From: Ciborinia camelliae
Lineage: Eukaryota; Ascomycota; Leotiomycetes; Helotiales; Sclerotiniaceae
Direction: 5' to 3'
Length of the DNA stretch: 64,000 nucleotides
Assembly: GCA_025890175.1 (NCBI GenBank)
Contig: JANPYM010000009.1
Span: forward strand, 342,012-406,011
A model generated the notes under the pieces. The model was not told where the DNA came from. It saw only the letters and a program-made list of their open reading frames with translations, and did not search any database. A program made the translations under genes and the position numbers. Positions 37,821-50,743 of the stretch are shown one piece after another; positions within the stretch are counted from its first letter, which is position 1; the number at the start of each line of letters is the position of its first letter.

Positions 37821-38644
37821 TTTAAGGTTGGTTGACTGATGTAATAATGTAAAGGAATGAGAGATTGAGAAAGACGATATTTCCTTGTAAAGATGACGAA
37901 GAAGGGGGGTAACTATTTTGAAGTTGTTTGATTGTTGTAAAGGATTGAAAGATTGAGAAAGAAGATCGCGGGGTTCTAAACTACCGTACACTAGGTAAGG
38001 TACCCACTGCCTTTGAGACTTGAGAGTTTCAGCCTTGTCTACCGGTACTCGAGTCTCAACATACCTAGTGGAGGTAGCATGCTAATATTCACGTGATGAC
38101 CAGGGTTCGAACTGTCAAACTGTCAAACAGCCACACAGACAGCCACACGGACAGCCACAATACGATAGCCTTACCCAACATGAACCACAGACAGCAACGG
38201 TACCTAACCTAACCTCTTATTACACTGGTACCTAACCTTCCCAAGGTAGCATCCATTGGATGTCCACAATCAATTATAACGTGGCCGCTGCTTTAGAAAA
38301 CATCTAGTTGCCGCCCTTTGCTTTGATCCCTACTAGGTAGCTCCCGCCCGCCCGTGTCATCGAAATCTCCCATCATCCAGCCCAAACTAATAATACCTAA
38401 TCTAAATAATAATACCACCCTACTCCGTAATTTGGCGGGGCATTTATGCGTACGATTTATTCATTCCGGCGGTTAACCCTATTGTCTTGATGACATATGC
38501 CCAAAAGTACGGAGTAGCTTCACATTCTTTCATTCTCCCGTCTTTATTACTTTCCCCAATCTATCTAATATGAATCTTTTCCCTCTCCTACTCCCACGTT
38601 GCCCATGATCCGTAGATTACTGAATTATCATTGCGGTATACATT
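37821..38644. promoter_or_regulatory. divergent promoter region between DBP5 and BZZ1
   Basis: Holds two TACGGAGTA elements in opposite orientation (38421-38429 as TACTCCGTA, and 38508-38516), plus short direct repeats of ACTGTCAAAC and ACAGCCACAC near 38113-38155. Regulatory meaning is inferred from position only. Confidence 0.45.
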
Positions 38645-41026
38645 ATGGCGGAGGTTGATATTGCCCCCCAATTCGGCCTTGAGCTGAAGGTTAGTGAACG
38701 CTCATGATCTTTTGACCACTGTTTTTATCTAACGTTTGATACCTTTTCTTTCTCAGGATGGATTCAAACAGACAAATAATTGGGTATCCAACGGTATTAA
38801 CTGGCTGGACGACATTCAAGCATTCTATCGTGAAAGATGCATCATCGAGAAGGAATACAGCGCAAAGCTCAATGCTTTAGCCAAAAAGTACTACGAGAAG
38901 AAGACAAAGAAGTCAAGCAGTTTAAGTGTCGGTGATACACCTGCTATGACTCCTGGCTCACTCGAGAGGTTTGGGACATTATTCTTAGGAACAGCCGTGC
39001 AACTGTTAACCAACCGCATGTAGTGCGTCATTAACAACATGGACAACACAACTTACCACGCTCGAATCTCGCGCAGCGGAGCACGACCGCTTTTCAACAG
39101 AATTGACTACGCAGGTTGCAGAGCCACTGAGAGTACTTGGAGGACGTTTCGAAGAGATACGGAAACGCCACGTTGAATATGCGGATAAATTAGAAAAGGA
39201 AAGGGACTCTACATATGCGGATTTGCGCAAAATGAAAGGGAAATACGATGCTGCATGCCAGGAAGTCGAGAATAAACGGAAGAAGGCGGAGTCTTCATTT
39301 GATTATTCCAAGACAAAGGCACAAAATGCATACCAACAACAGATTCTTGAGATGCATAACGTTAAGAATAGCTACTTAATCGCTATAAATGTTACGAATA
39401 AACAAAAGGAGAAGTACTATCATGAGTATGTTCCGGATCTTCTCGACAGTTTACAAGACCTCTTCGAATCGCGCACAATTAAGCTCAATGAGATATGGTT
39501 GACCGCGGCGCAGTTGGAGACAGGAATGCTAGAACGTAGCACGGAGTTTGTCAATCATTTATCTGCAGAGATACCAAGAAACCATCCTTCTTTAGACTGT
39601 ATGATGTTTGTCAGGCATAATGTAGGACCTTGGCAGGAGCCTCCGGATAAGCCATTCGAACCAAGTCCTGTATGGCACGACGACGATGCGATGATGGTGG
39701 GAGATACTGCAAAGGTTTTTCTTCGAAACGTTCTTAGTAAATCTAAACTTCAACTTGGGGATCTAAGGAGAGAAGTTGATAAGAAACGACGTGAAGTTGA
39801 GAGTACCAAACGTGTGAAGCAGCAAATTAGAGAGGGTAAAGACAAGCGGGATGAGGTCGAAGTTGTTAGAGCTATTTTTTCTTTGCAAGAAGAACTACAC
39901 CAGGTTGATCATAAGAGGTTAACTGCAGAGGTTGAAACATCAACAATCACAGAAGCGGTTGGAGATGTCACGTTAGGCTCAAAGAGTCACAACTTCAAAT
40001 CTCAAACTTTCAAGATACCCACAAATTGCGATCTATGTGGCGAACGCATATGGGGACTTTCAGCCAAGGGATTCGATTGCAGAGATTGTGGTTACACATG
40101 TCACAGCAAATGTGAGATGAAAGTCCCAGCCGAATGCCCAGGAGAGCAGACCAAAGATGAGAAGAAGAAACTAAAGGCAGAACGTCAAGAAGCTGCCAAT
40201 GCCATCAAAGCCCCAGGAACAGGTCTCGCAGATAGTGTTGCGGAGCTTCCAAATATCAGTCGATCCAATACGATGAATTCGTTAAGTTCGAGTTATGCTG
40301 CTAGTGCAAATAGATCTGTTTCGGCTATTTCGGCACAATCAACGCCCGAGGAAACACCGCCCGATACTTCGGGTGATCGAAGAAGAAGTATATCTTCAAC
40401 TCTCAAGCCCGGGATTTTGAAGAAGAATAGGGTTGTGGCTCCCCCACCAGCAGCATACATAAGTGAATTGCCAGGCAGTAGTGTGATCAATGGATCAGCA
40501 TCAAGTGAACAAAGAGGAAAAATGATATATGCCTATGACGCCAATAGTAGTGAAGAAGTCACGGTAGCTGAAGGCAGAGAAGTCATCATCCTCGAACCAG
40601 ATGGTCAGTTACCCCTCCACCCCCTAATCATCACCATAAATCCACTAACCAAGCCCAGATGGCGGCTGGACCAAAATCAAATCCGGCCCCAGAGAAGGTC
40701 TAGTCCCCACCGCCTACCTCGAAATCCTTCCTCCTTCCTCCTCCCCAGCCCCCGTTAATAGACCCGTCTCCGTAATCTCCAACTCCGGCTCTTCAATCTC
40801 CATGGGCAAAAAACAAGGTCCAGCCGTAGCACCCAAAAGAGGAGCTAAAAAATTGAAATATGTCGAAGCCCTTTATGAATATACGGCTCAGAGTGAGGCC
40901 GAACATAGTATGGCCGAGGGTGAGAGGTTTGTACTTATTAAAGAGGATCCTGGAGATGGGTGGGCGGAGGTTGAGAGGGGTGGTCTGGTGAAGAGCGTAC
41001 CGGCGAATTATGTACATGTTGTTTAG
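38645..41026 (+). CDS. BZZ1: F-BAR / C1 / double-SH3 actin-patch protein Bzz1
   Basis: Exons 38645..38689, 38757..38968, 39024..40603 and 40659..41026, 734 residues. Bzz1 binds membranes and activates the Las17/WASP-Arp2/3 machinery at endocytic actin patches. The F-BAR domain covers roughly 1-320. A complete C1-type zinc site lies near 407-457 (H-x12-C-x2-C-x13-C-x2-C-x4-H-x2-C-x7-C, reading HNF...CDLC...CRDC...H..C...C). SH3 domains are at about 584-640 (YAYDANSSEEVTVAEG) and 678-734 (ALYEYTAQSEAE). The first exon has only 45 bases. Intron 2 uses the donor GTTTGG, giving LESASLTTW across the join; without it the frame stops. Intron 4 lies inside the first SH3 domain (EPDDGGW). Confidence 0.94.
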
Positions 41027-42843
41027 ATCCCCATGGGGATGGAATGCAATGGAGTAGGTTGGGATGGGGTGGTTTGCTCGTTTTTCAATTGGGATCGCAT
41101 GGGATGGGATGGGGTGCGTTGAGATGAATGGGAATGGAGATTTGTTTTTGGCAGATGCAGATTGCAGCTTGTGGATTGCAGCTTGTGGATGGTGGATGGT
41201 GGATGGTGGATTATACGTAATCCGATAGTATGGGTAGAGCGCAGGAGAGGTTTACACTTAAGGCCATTCGGAATCTTCAGCGTGTAGAGCGTGGAGTCTT
41301 GCATAGGAGATGCAGATGCAGTTGCAGTTGTGAGGTGGGGGGGGGGTGGGAGTTGTATTCAATCAATCAAAACTTTTATCAATTCTTTTAAGGACCAGAT
41401 CCTATTTGCCTACCTATCTGTGAAGAAAAGTATATGCATATATCAATTCAAAACTCGGAATTGGAATCGGAATCGGAATCAGAATGAATCGCCATCGGAT
41501 GGTACTTGGGAAAATTATATATCTAGGTAGGTAAGTAGGTAGGCAGTAACCGTCATATTTCCCTCCCGGTGAGCATGCTCATTAAATTATGCCCGTCGGT
41601 GGGAATGGAAGTTGAAATTGAAGCTGGGTGTTGGATGTTGGCAGTAGCAGAAATAGAAATCTGGAAAGAATATCTCAATGAAGACTTGTATCCTACGAAT
41701 ATAATTTGAACATATTATATATCAATTTAAAATCCCATTTCCATTTCCATGTCCCTGTCCTAAACCAAACCCAAACCATCTCTCTATCTTCTCTCCACTG
41801 GCAATCTTCAACCAAACCTTCCATCCAAAAAAAACATGAAATTTCATCATCATCATCATCGTCATCCATCCGCTAGCAATAACAAAACAAAACAATACTC
41901 GCGTACATAACAACCACAACCATAACCACAAACAGCCGAAGATTCCCCTATCTCCCCCTCCCACCAAAAAAACCAAAAAAAACATACAACAGTAGGGATT
42001 CGCTGGTGGTCACCCACCCAACTACTAATCTACCGATCTGAAGCTTGTGTATGGCAGAGCGGACGGGATGCCCAATTCTCTTCAGTCTATGGTCGTATGT
42101 GTCATGGAGAGGTTTAGTTGGGGTTATGATGGAGTTGTAGAGGGGTTGTGGATGGAAAGAAATAGCCGAACGTGAGATACCAACCGTGAACTGGGAATTA
42201 TCATCCCATGTAAATCAAATGAGAATTGAATTTGCCGAATAGATAGAAAGAAATGATGAAATGATGAAATTGGAACTGTGACCCCAGATGCATGGGATGG
42301 AATATCATGAATCGTTAAATCAAAGGTAAAGAAATAATGGAAGTCATAAACGGAAAAGATCAAATGAGAAGTTGACAATCTTGGAATGAAGACTGGAAAT
42401 ATTCGTGTTGTTTGTTTGAAATATGTATAAGATGAGTAGTTGGAATTGTCTGACTGGAAAGCAAACTAGCAGATACTCTGGTCTGAATATATTGGACGAA
42501 AATTTATCGGTGTTTGAGTAGAGGTGGAACTGTGGTACTGCTCCTTATGGGGATATTGGACGAGGAGTCTTCAGATGTTGCAATTCAGAATGAACATCAA
42601 TACCATCATCCCGTATGGATCGGACGGGAAGGCATCGGAAAACTTGGAATACTGGTGGTAGTGAAGATCTTTTCTCCGGGGGGAGAATGTCCATGCAATG
42701 GGATCGTATCGTAATTGCCATGTTATGTAATACCGTATGTGATATTGACTGATATTTACACAATGTTGTCGATGAAAATTGAGTTCTTGTCATCGTGCGG
42801 CCGTGTATAATATCATCCCTATCGTGATGCCATGTGGTGCGCA
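41027..42843. other. intergenic spacer, no gene seen
   Basis: GGGATGGGAT and GGATGGTGG repeats lie just after BZZ1 (41070-41210) and a TCATCA run near 41845. No gene is recognised; the Trp/Leu-rich frame at 41722-41985 is low-complexity. Confidence 0.6.
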
Positions 42844-45327
42844 TTAGTTGGAAAGCCCAAGATCTTTGCGGAGAATGGCCTGGGACTCTTGTGGAAGCAC
42901 GGAGACAAGTATGTAATCATCTTCTGTTCTCCACGTGACTGTACAACGGCTGAGAGTTTCCTCCTTCCATTTCTTAGTATCATCTTTGAAAATGGAGAAA
43001 TCTATGTCTGGGATTTCTTCATTGGGAAAAAATCTCTGGTATCCCGGGTCTAGCATCAAAGCTTTTCCCTCCACCAAGTATTCGTATTTTATGGAATATG
43101 GTTTCCGGGCGTTTATTATCTGTTCTATGATTTTAGAAGGTCGTATTGAATCGAGTGATGCCTCCAACATGATAAAATTTGACTCTTCAAATATTGCATC
43201 TATTTCGAGGTCTTTGTAACCAGTATCGTGCAATATTGATCTCAGGAAGTCCAGTTGGCCCAAGTTTCTGCATTCTGAACAAAGTGTCCGGCCATTGTTA
43301 ATGCGTTTGCGCTGATTAGTATGATTGAGTTTCATACCAGCTCTCAAGCATTGAGAGATTCTGACCTTAACCGCCAATTGATAATTTTCAGGGCCATGTT
43401 CAAATAGCCCATCATCTAGTATTTGAATGCAGTAGGATTCCATGGCTGCATCTGTGCATTTAAAGAACCGAAGAAAGCCCTGGATATATTGGCCTTGAGG
43501 GTCGTAGAGGAGAGATTGAGGATGCTCTTGAAGGTAATCAAAATCAAATTCCAGAACTATTTGCTCGGAATATTTTAGTTCGTGTGCGTTTTCTAAGCTG
43601 TATGTAGGTTCGAACGGCCATATACCTTCACTCTGATAAAAGGTAGGAGGATCTTGGCAGACTATCACGAAGAAAAGACGAAGATGGATTATCCCTTCCC
43701 GTCCTTCAATGTAACCAAATGGGTCACTTTTGGATTTCTTCATGATGAGCTTAATAAGTTTTTGGAGATGAGGAAACATTAAATAATGGCAATCAGGCAG
43801 CGCACATATGACATCCCAGAACAAAGATAGATTTGATGACGTCGGTGACTCCCTAGTTGAGATGGAACCTCCTGGATCTAATCCCTGTTCCACTAGATAT
43901 TCCAGCACTTGTAGAAGATTACCGACGCGAGTGAGCATGGTGGAAATATTGTGATCAGGATCATTAGGAGTTAATCTGGACCATGAATAAACTCTGACAT
44001 TATTACGGCATACATCCCAGACCAATCGGAGCAAGGAGGAGACATAGTCAAAGTAAGGTATATCGTCTGCCGTGCCGAGACTTCTTCTAGGATCGAGCTC
44101 TGTTATCACATCGTAGGGTGTCGCTTTGCCTTCCGAAAACAATTTACGCACCATGAATAAATCGCCGGCTTCACAAGCCTTGACAATCGGAGAATCATAT
44201 GGAACATCATTATAGCATCGTAATTGCATATCAGAACATGCAAAGACTGAACCCGTTCTCTGTTCTAAAAACACAAGATACCGTGCTTGGATCAGATAAT
44301 TGGGACGAATATCGATCTTGTATGTAGTCTTCGACGTTACCAGGGACTCTTCTGGAGTACCATTATCTTCACAAATTTCTTGTAAAGTGGTGGTCGTTGA
44401 TTGAATGACTATTGTCGCAAGCCATGCGTTGATAATCTTCATCGTGGTAGTTTGGCCAATAACCCTAGGGCGATTAATTCCACCAAAGAAGGTTTCGCAG
44501 CAATCGTCGGTTGGTGACTCAAAATTCTTAGGCCAGTCTTTTCTCAAGGATTGAGCTGCAGTGTCGGGTTTAGGATTGGAGATGAAGTCTTTCAGAGCCA
44601 TCTCGACGCCGCTCTTAACTATTCTCGCCGAAATCGGGTCAAGTACAGCATCAAGACTATCATGAACCGCGTTTGTGATATCTCGACAAGCCTGTCTGTC
44701 GGTTTGTGTTATCTCGCCGTTCGAACTTTGGTGCGATGGTGTGGTTACTGTTGTCGAGATATTGGATCTAGATTGCATCGAGACTGTTGCTAGCACCGTT
44801 TGCTGAATTTCTCCTTGGGCAAAGGAAAAAGCACTAAATTTGTAAGTGACTATCTTTCTCTAAGTAGGGGAGTACCTGACATACTTGGACAAGTTTAATT
44901 GCGCGCCAATGACACCAATTCTCGCCGAATCAAGCCTATGAACATAGTTGGAGAACACTTTCTTCTTTTTGGCGAATTTGAAGCCCTTCCACCAATCCTT
45001 CTTCCCATCATGTTTGTATTTGTTGACAAGGTCTCGAAGATCTTCTATGACAGATTCACTGAGCTTTAGCGATCTCTCAATTGCCTCTTCTAATGGGAGG
45101 ATGTCTATAGATTTTCCGGCCCTTTCAAGGTTGTATTTAAAGTTTCGAATCTCGCCTTCGAAAATTTTGAGGTGATCAAGAATGTACTGTAGTTCTTTTG
45201 GAGCTCCCTTGATATCATCGAGATAATCGCAAACAAACTGACAGCCTTGTAGAATTTGCCCTGTGAGACCAATGAAGCTTATAACCGAAGCACCGAGTCC
45301 AACAGCGGCAACGGCAGCCTCTGCCAT
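42844..45327 (-). CDS. HeLo-like N-terminal domain protein with ankyrin-like repeats
   Basis: Exons complement(45327..44876, 44833..42844), 813 residues. The start (MAEAAVAAVGLGASVISFIG, then CDYLDDIKGAPKELQYILDHL) has the pattern of the fungal N-terminal domain of STAND proteins (Helo_like_N), a helical bundle related to the membrane-acting HeLo domain of incompatibility proteins. The rest lacks any P-loop or NACHT/NB-ARC motif. Ankyrin-like helices appear at SPIVKACEAGDLFMVRKLF and NLLQVLEYLVEQGLDP, after a region with FFGGINRPRVIGQTTTMKI. The intron (AG|GTACTC to TTTAG|TGC) restores YVSAFSFAQGEIQQ. A role in non-self recognition or cell death is inference from the domain family only. A broken GST gene lies immediately upstream on the same strand. 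Confidence 0.8.
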
Positions 45328-45583
45328 CTTAGAATACGGCCTTTAAAATGAAGAAGCAAGCAGAAATATCGGAGAAGATTTAGGAGTATAGAGTAAAGGA
45401 TCAAAAGAAGTGGAAGCATTGGAATCCACGAAAAAAAGAGGAAGAAGAGGAAGAAGGCAATAGAAGGTTCAATGGTGGCAGTGCTATCCTTTCGTACAAC
45501 TGAAATGCATTCAACCGCAATACATGGAAAAAGGTTGGTAGGCTCTTCACAATCATGTATCACAGCATAGGCACATGATCAAG

Positions 45584-46336
45584 CTAAGCAGCCCCTGCAA
45601 CCAATTGCTTCGAGCTGTCTCTTGCTTGAAGTCCTTCCCACCGCTTGTACAGGTGAGGATACTTTCCAAGAAGGTCTTGAAATCCATACTTCAATGCCTG
45701 GGTGCCATGTGGCAAATAGTATAAATCAGTCAAGGTAAACTCTTCTCCCGCAAGATACTTCTGCTTCGAGAGAATTTGGTTGTAGACGGCGAGATTGTTA
45801 TCGAGGCTTTGGAGGTATTTTGCACTGCCTCCTCGCTGGTGACACCCCATTCTCTTGCACTAGTTTTTGTCAACATTTACGTTCCTACTATGACATTGAA
45901 ATATGGAAAGCTTACGGCTTGATAAAGTTTTCAAACCAAAGACCAGAGGCTTCAGCATTGAAATAAGACTGCTCCGTCGAGCAAGCAGAGTGTTGTTGGT
46001 TTATGTTCTTGAAGGACATTAATCAGACAAACCTGCTTGTTCGAACAACCTATATGCTTTCAAATCTCCCTCCGCTGGGATGTTTTTCATGCCCTTATCA
46101 GGATACTTTCAAACAAGATATTTGCATATGGCCCTGCTCTCATAAATCAAAAAACGATCATCATCGAGGACAGGAACCTTTCCGAAAGCTTACTTCACAA
46201 GATGCGAAGGAGCTTTCTGTTATCCTGCCCTGAGGTTGACAAGTATGAACTCGAAGTCGATGCCCTTCTCAGCGAGAGTGGTGAGTAATCGTTGGGTGCA
46301 AGCCGGTTGACGCATACCATAGAATTTGAGAGCCAT
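45584..46336 (-). pseudogene. broken glutathione S-transferase gene
   Basis: The frame from 46336 begins MALKFYGMRQPACTQRLL and resembles a phi/URE2-type GST N-terminal thioredoxin fold, with PFGKVPVLDDD and YESRAICKYL still readable. It is broken by TAA at 46220-46222, TAA at 46190-46192 and TGA at 46109-46111, all in frame, and by a one-base frameshift in an A run near 45815-45825. The C-terminal half (KYLQSLDNNLAVYNQILSKQ ... LAGEEFTLTDLYYLPHG) is otherwise well kept. One stop could come from CAA to TAA and another from CGA to TGA, as expected from cytosine deamination or RIP, but the first looks like GAA to TAA. No active product is expected. Confidence 0.85.
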
Positions 46337-48035
46337 TTTGTGAGTGATGATTGGTTTCAAAGTGATTGATGTGTGAGGTTTGAAAATTGAATTCTGAAGA
46401 TACTGATGATGTTTGAATACTTCTGAGATACTGAATGAATACTTGTTCGAGGCTACTTGCCTCTTCATATACTTGCTGACCATTGGAATGGGGTATAGTG
46501 TATTGAACCACCTCATGAAGTCTTCAGAAAGTTATGACAAAACCCGGAGAAGTTATGCACTCGGGGCGGATATCCGAGTACAACTTTATGCATGATTACC
46601 ACTCATTAGGTCGCAATAAACTACCTACTTGGGCAGTGAAAGCCTTCAAACTGAAAACTCAGTTGGAATATTGATGATAAAAGAGCTGCAAAAGTTTGTA
46701 AATTTAAAGAATCAATTATCAAGTAAAGGATGTATGTGGATTAAGAACGGAAGAGACTTGGTAATGTCGCGAGTATCGCCCAAAATGGTTAGTGTCTGAG
46801 ATGTTGGTTGGTGGGAGAATAGGTAAGCTCGTACAGTTCCCGTCGAGTTACAAATCACCACCTTTGCTGTCGGCTACCCCAATACAGTAAGAGCGATCAA
46901 CATTGTTGTTATAAGATGATAAGAATAAAATCGTATTATGATCTTACGGGACCTGAGCTTCATGAATTACAACATCAAATGAGCTTTCTGGAAGTCTTAA
47001 GGCTGCAAAATCCCAGAACTCTGAGACGGGATGAACTGAATTGTACTAGGTGATTGTTGGAAGCCCGTGGTGTTACCTGACAGTACGCTACTACGTACTA
47101 CAGTGAGCACACACGCATATATATATATCAACTTCCTCCCCTCTCCAGAGTCCAGTCACAATTTCACTCCATGGCTCGCAAGTATCATCACTACCGGTAT
47201 CTCTCACGGGATCTATATCTTAACCCTAGATCAAACACTCTCCTCCTCCCTCTGACTTGGATATAATCCCGAAGCTACATCCCACACATCACTCAATCAG
47301 CTCTAGTTCTCATACCTTTTAGAAATCAAACCACTTCCTTCCACCGCGATCTTCAAATCCTAAGGTTATCTTCATACGTAAATATACTCCCCAATTACAT
47401 TACAACCATAAAATACAAACCGCCGCGCTGCGCTCTCAAACCTTGAAGCTTCGATTCCCTTTCCACTCCCCAAAGTTGATCCAAGTCCAACGGAACCTAT
47501 TTACTCAAATAGTTACCAGAGAGAAACTTTCATATCCCACAACCACGACCATGGTGATGAAATTTAACACTGCGGGAATTTCCAATCAAGATGAAGTAAA
47601 GTAAAGAAATACCACCTATTTACCATGACTAAACTAAAATCCAACCTTAGACAAACACGAAAATATGAAATATGCGTTAATACCATTCAATCCAATGATT
47701 CCAATCCAAGTTTGAATGAATAAAGGATAAAGAATAGGAAATCAACAAAGCAAGTGCATGGATTTTTAAAGAATTCTCTTTTTCAGAGCGCCCATGAAAA
47801 GAATGAAGAGAAAATAAAGTAAAAAGATTCCGGAAAGTAAACAAAGTCAACAAAGAAAATATGTACATAGCATAGATAGCCAAGGATTTATGACATCTAT
47901 GACATCTTCTGAAAAGCTCACCTCAGCTCACCTCAATGTACATAGATCAAAATTAATTTACCACCCACTCCATTGCGCCAAAGGAAGGTGCAAAATCCAT
48001 ACCATACATTACGAAACATCATCTCACCACAAACC
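46337..48035. other. intergenic spacer, no gene seen
   Basis: AT-rich from about 46600 to 47000 and 47560 to 47960. No gene is recognised. Confidence 0.55.
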
Positions 48036-48284
48036 ATGACATCCACCACGATCCCCAACCCCAGTACTCGCCCCAACCCCTCTCAAAACCGCAACCCTCC
48101 TCCTTCGCCCTCCGCTACCACGATTTCGGGCACGGCCACAGCGACCTAACCCCCCGGCCCTCCTTCCCCCCCATCCCTCTCCTCCTCCCGCGACTGGACC
48201 ACCATCGAAACGCAGCAAAGAGCGCGTCTCCACTCCTTCACAACCCGGGACCTTTTAAATCTCGACGCCATAAGCGAGCGACCC
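48036..48284 (+). other. possible 5' extension of the HELIHA gene, interrupted by TAA
   Basis: An ATG at 48036 opens a Ser/Thr/Pro-rich frame that is in phase with the downstream exon. It meets a single TAA at 48147-48149, after which the frame continues open through SSSRDWTTIETQQRARLHSF to the ATG at 48285. No GT..AG pair that removes the stop is seen. Confidence 0.5.
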
Positions 48285-50743
48285 ATGGCCCCATCCACAC
48301 TATCCACACTACCCCTCCTAGGCTTATTACGGAAGAGTCAATGGGATGGCACGGGGAAAATGTTTGGGAGGAGCCGCGCGATTGTGGTTGAGGATTGGGG
48401 TGGGGAGGGAAAAGGAAGGGAAGGGCGAAAGGGGGAAGGAAGATATGGGGACTGGGTTTGTGGAAATGAATATGTATGGGATGCTCTAAGGCCGAGCTTG
48501 GCTATCGCGAGTCAGTATTTACTTTCCTGTCATATGTTACCTTGGGTATGTATTGTATTTCTATATTTTTCTACACCCAAAACGAATCAAACTCAAAATC
48601 AACACCAACATCAAAACCGAAATCATAAAGTAGTTAAGATCAAGATAGAGTTAGTATTAACCCAACCCTAATCCCAGTTCGACGCGCTCCTCCTCGCGCC
48701 CCGCTCTCCAATCCCACCCGACCGCAACCTCCTCGACGTCCCCGATCTCCAATCCTTCACCCGGCGACCCACACCGCAAAACCCAACCGAAACGATGAAA
48801 GCGCGCGAGAAAATCCTAAGCGAGGACCTGCTAAAGAAATACGACATCCTATTTTCGTTTTTCGAGCCGGGCAAGAATCCCTACACGGGCGACGTGGATC
48901 CGGATACCGATGAGAACATGTATCCCGACCGCAACACGCTGGCGTTTGCGGATCTGCGTTGGAACAAACGCGATGCGATGGATGCCACACAGTCCCCGAG
49001 ATATAATTTGGTGCTCATGTTGAATGTGGAATACATCACTCCTTTGATCGTAGATACATATCTGAACCAGGCGGAACGATATGCGATATCGTGGCGTATA
49101 GCTGTTGTAGTAAGTCTTCGTCAATATTGCTCGCCACGAACTCCCCAACTCCCGTGGGAGTAAACAGAAGCTAAAAGGAAAGGGATAGATAGTCCACGAA
49201 TTAATCCACGCGATAGAATTGATTAGAAACCACCCCAACCGCGATACAAAAATGATAGCTCCACCGGCCCCAAACGAGCCATATTTCGAAGACGAAGCTC
49301 TGGCCGAACTAGGATACTCGTACGAGAACGCCGTGGGTTGGACTACCCCGTAACCAAACTACTTGCCAGTGCTGTGAGAAAGGCTGACGTGTGTAATAGG
49401 TCAATGGAGGATACCTAGAAGCCATGCTCAACGGCACCATCTGGAAAAATCGACCCATGGGATACTGGCTCGTGACCCCTTGGCCAACAATGGAAATGAT
49501 ATTGACTTATACATCTTCCATTCAAAATCCTCAATTGGATGGCGATCCGCAACCCCCCGATTACAAAGACCTGCATCCCATTCCCGTCACCGTTTACGAA
49601 GACGTGCAATCCGCCTCGTTTTGGGAGCACGCGGTTCGTCCATATGGTCATAAGATATTGTATTATCGTACCATGAAAGCTAGTGTGGGAGTAAGAGTGC
49701 GAGATGAATATGTATGGGGTAGAGATGATATCACAGGACGAGTGAACATTTCACCCATGAGAGACGAACCCAAATCCTTTGTAGATGACATGGAACGGCT
49801 CAAAAATGCCGTCAATCGTACACCCAACGAGAAGGAAATCTTCCAGATTGGCGAAAAATTAATCAAGAGTGCAGAGCTCGGAGCGGCGTTCTGGTCAGAT
49901 TCGATTGTGCAGCGACAGAATGTGGACGAATATTTTACCATGATCAAGGACAACGAGAGAAACAACGTAGAAGATGAAAACTATAGACTACAGATATTTA
50001 ATGCGTTGATGAAGGCAACAGAGAAACACATAGCCCTGATGCAAAACCAATTACGGATTGATGAGCTTAACCAAACCATTTCAACAGACCGACGAATCGA
50101 TCTTTTAAAATTTAATCGGGGAATGCGGGCACTGGTTCAAAAACTCAAATTAGAGTGGAGAATCGAACAGTCACATCCGGCCATTCACTTCAGTACTATT
50201 TTGAATCATTTGGAGTCGGCCATGACGTATCTTCTAGTCCCCGATAAACTAACCGGATTAATTGATACGGAGGATGAAAAAGAAATCAGTGCCATATCAG
50301 AAGCTCGCATGGAATATATCTCGGGGCACATCGAAAAATGTCAAGAGACGATTGCATCGATCCATCGAATTCCGGGTCAATCCTCTTATACACTAACTTG
50401 CGCAGGCCTCCTAAAGCTAGCTTGTGCTTTTGAAAATCAACAACGAGTGGGGGATGATGCTCTTTATCAGATGACACGACGATATTTTGCCAGGATCAGG
50501 TATCTAACACGACTTTATGATGGAGGGAAAAGAGAATGGATAGAGTTGCTAGGACATTGGATACGATTTGCTAGAGATTTGGTGAATCATCTCGACCCTG
50601 GAGGAAAGGACGAGTATGGGATTAAGGAGCTCACCATGGAGGACACTGGCACTGGCACTGGCACTGTGACTGAAAAGAAAAGAAAGTTTGAGAGAGATAT
50701 GGGCGAAGAGGCACCGCCATATCTGGGCCAGGAGGGGATTTAG
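48285..50743 (+). CDS. unrecognised protein with a zincin-type HELIHA motif
   Basis: Exons 48285..48545, 48678..49109, 49189..49332 and 49400..50743, 726 residues from this start. All introns are phase 0 (donors GTATGT, GTAAGT, GTGGGT). I do not recognise the family. The third exon opens with IVHELIHAIELIRN, an HExxH metal-site pattern, followed 35-45 residues later by EPYFEDEALAELGYSYENAV, where an acidic residue could be the third ligand. Before it lies FFEPGKNPYTGDVDPD; after it GYWLVTPWPT and a ~300-residue helical C-terminal half with no signal peptide or membrane helix. It is a candidate metallopeptidase or metal-binding protein, by motif only. The start is uncertain because coding-like frame continues upstream of the chosen ATG, past an in-frame TAA. 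Confidence 0.68.

Noticed and set aside
38100..38160. GGTTCGAAC word and repeated ACAGCCACAC as a tRNA or CRISPR-like array
   Set aside because: No cloverleaf can be folded, and the repeats are short, few and eukaryotic intergenic.
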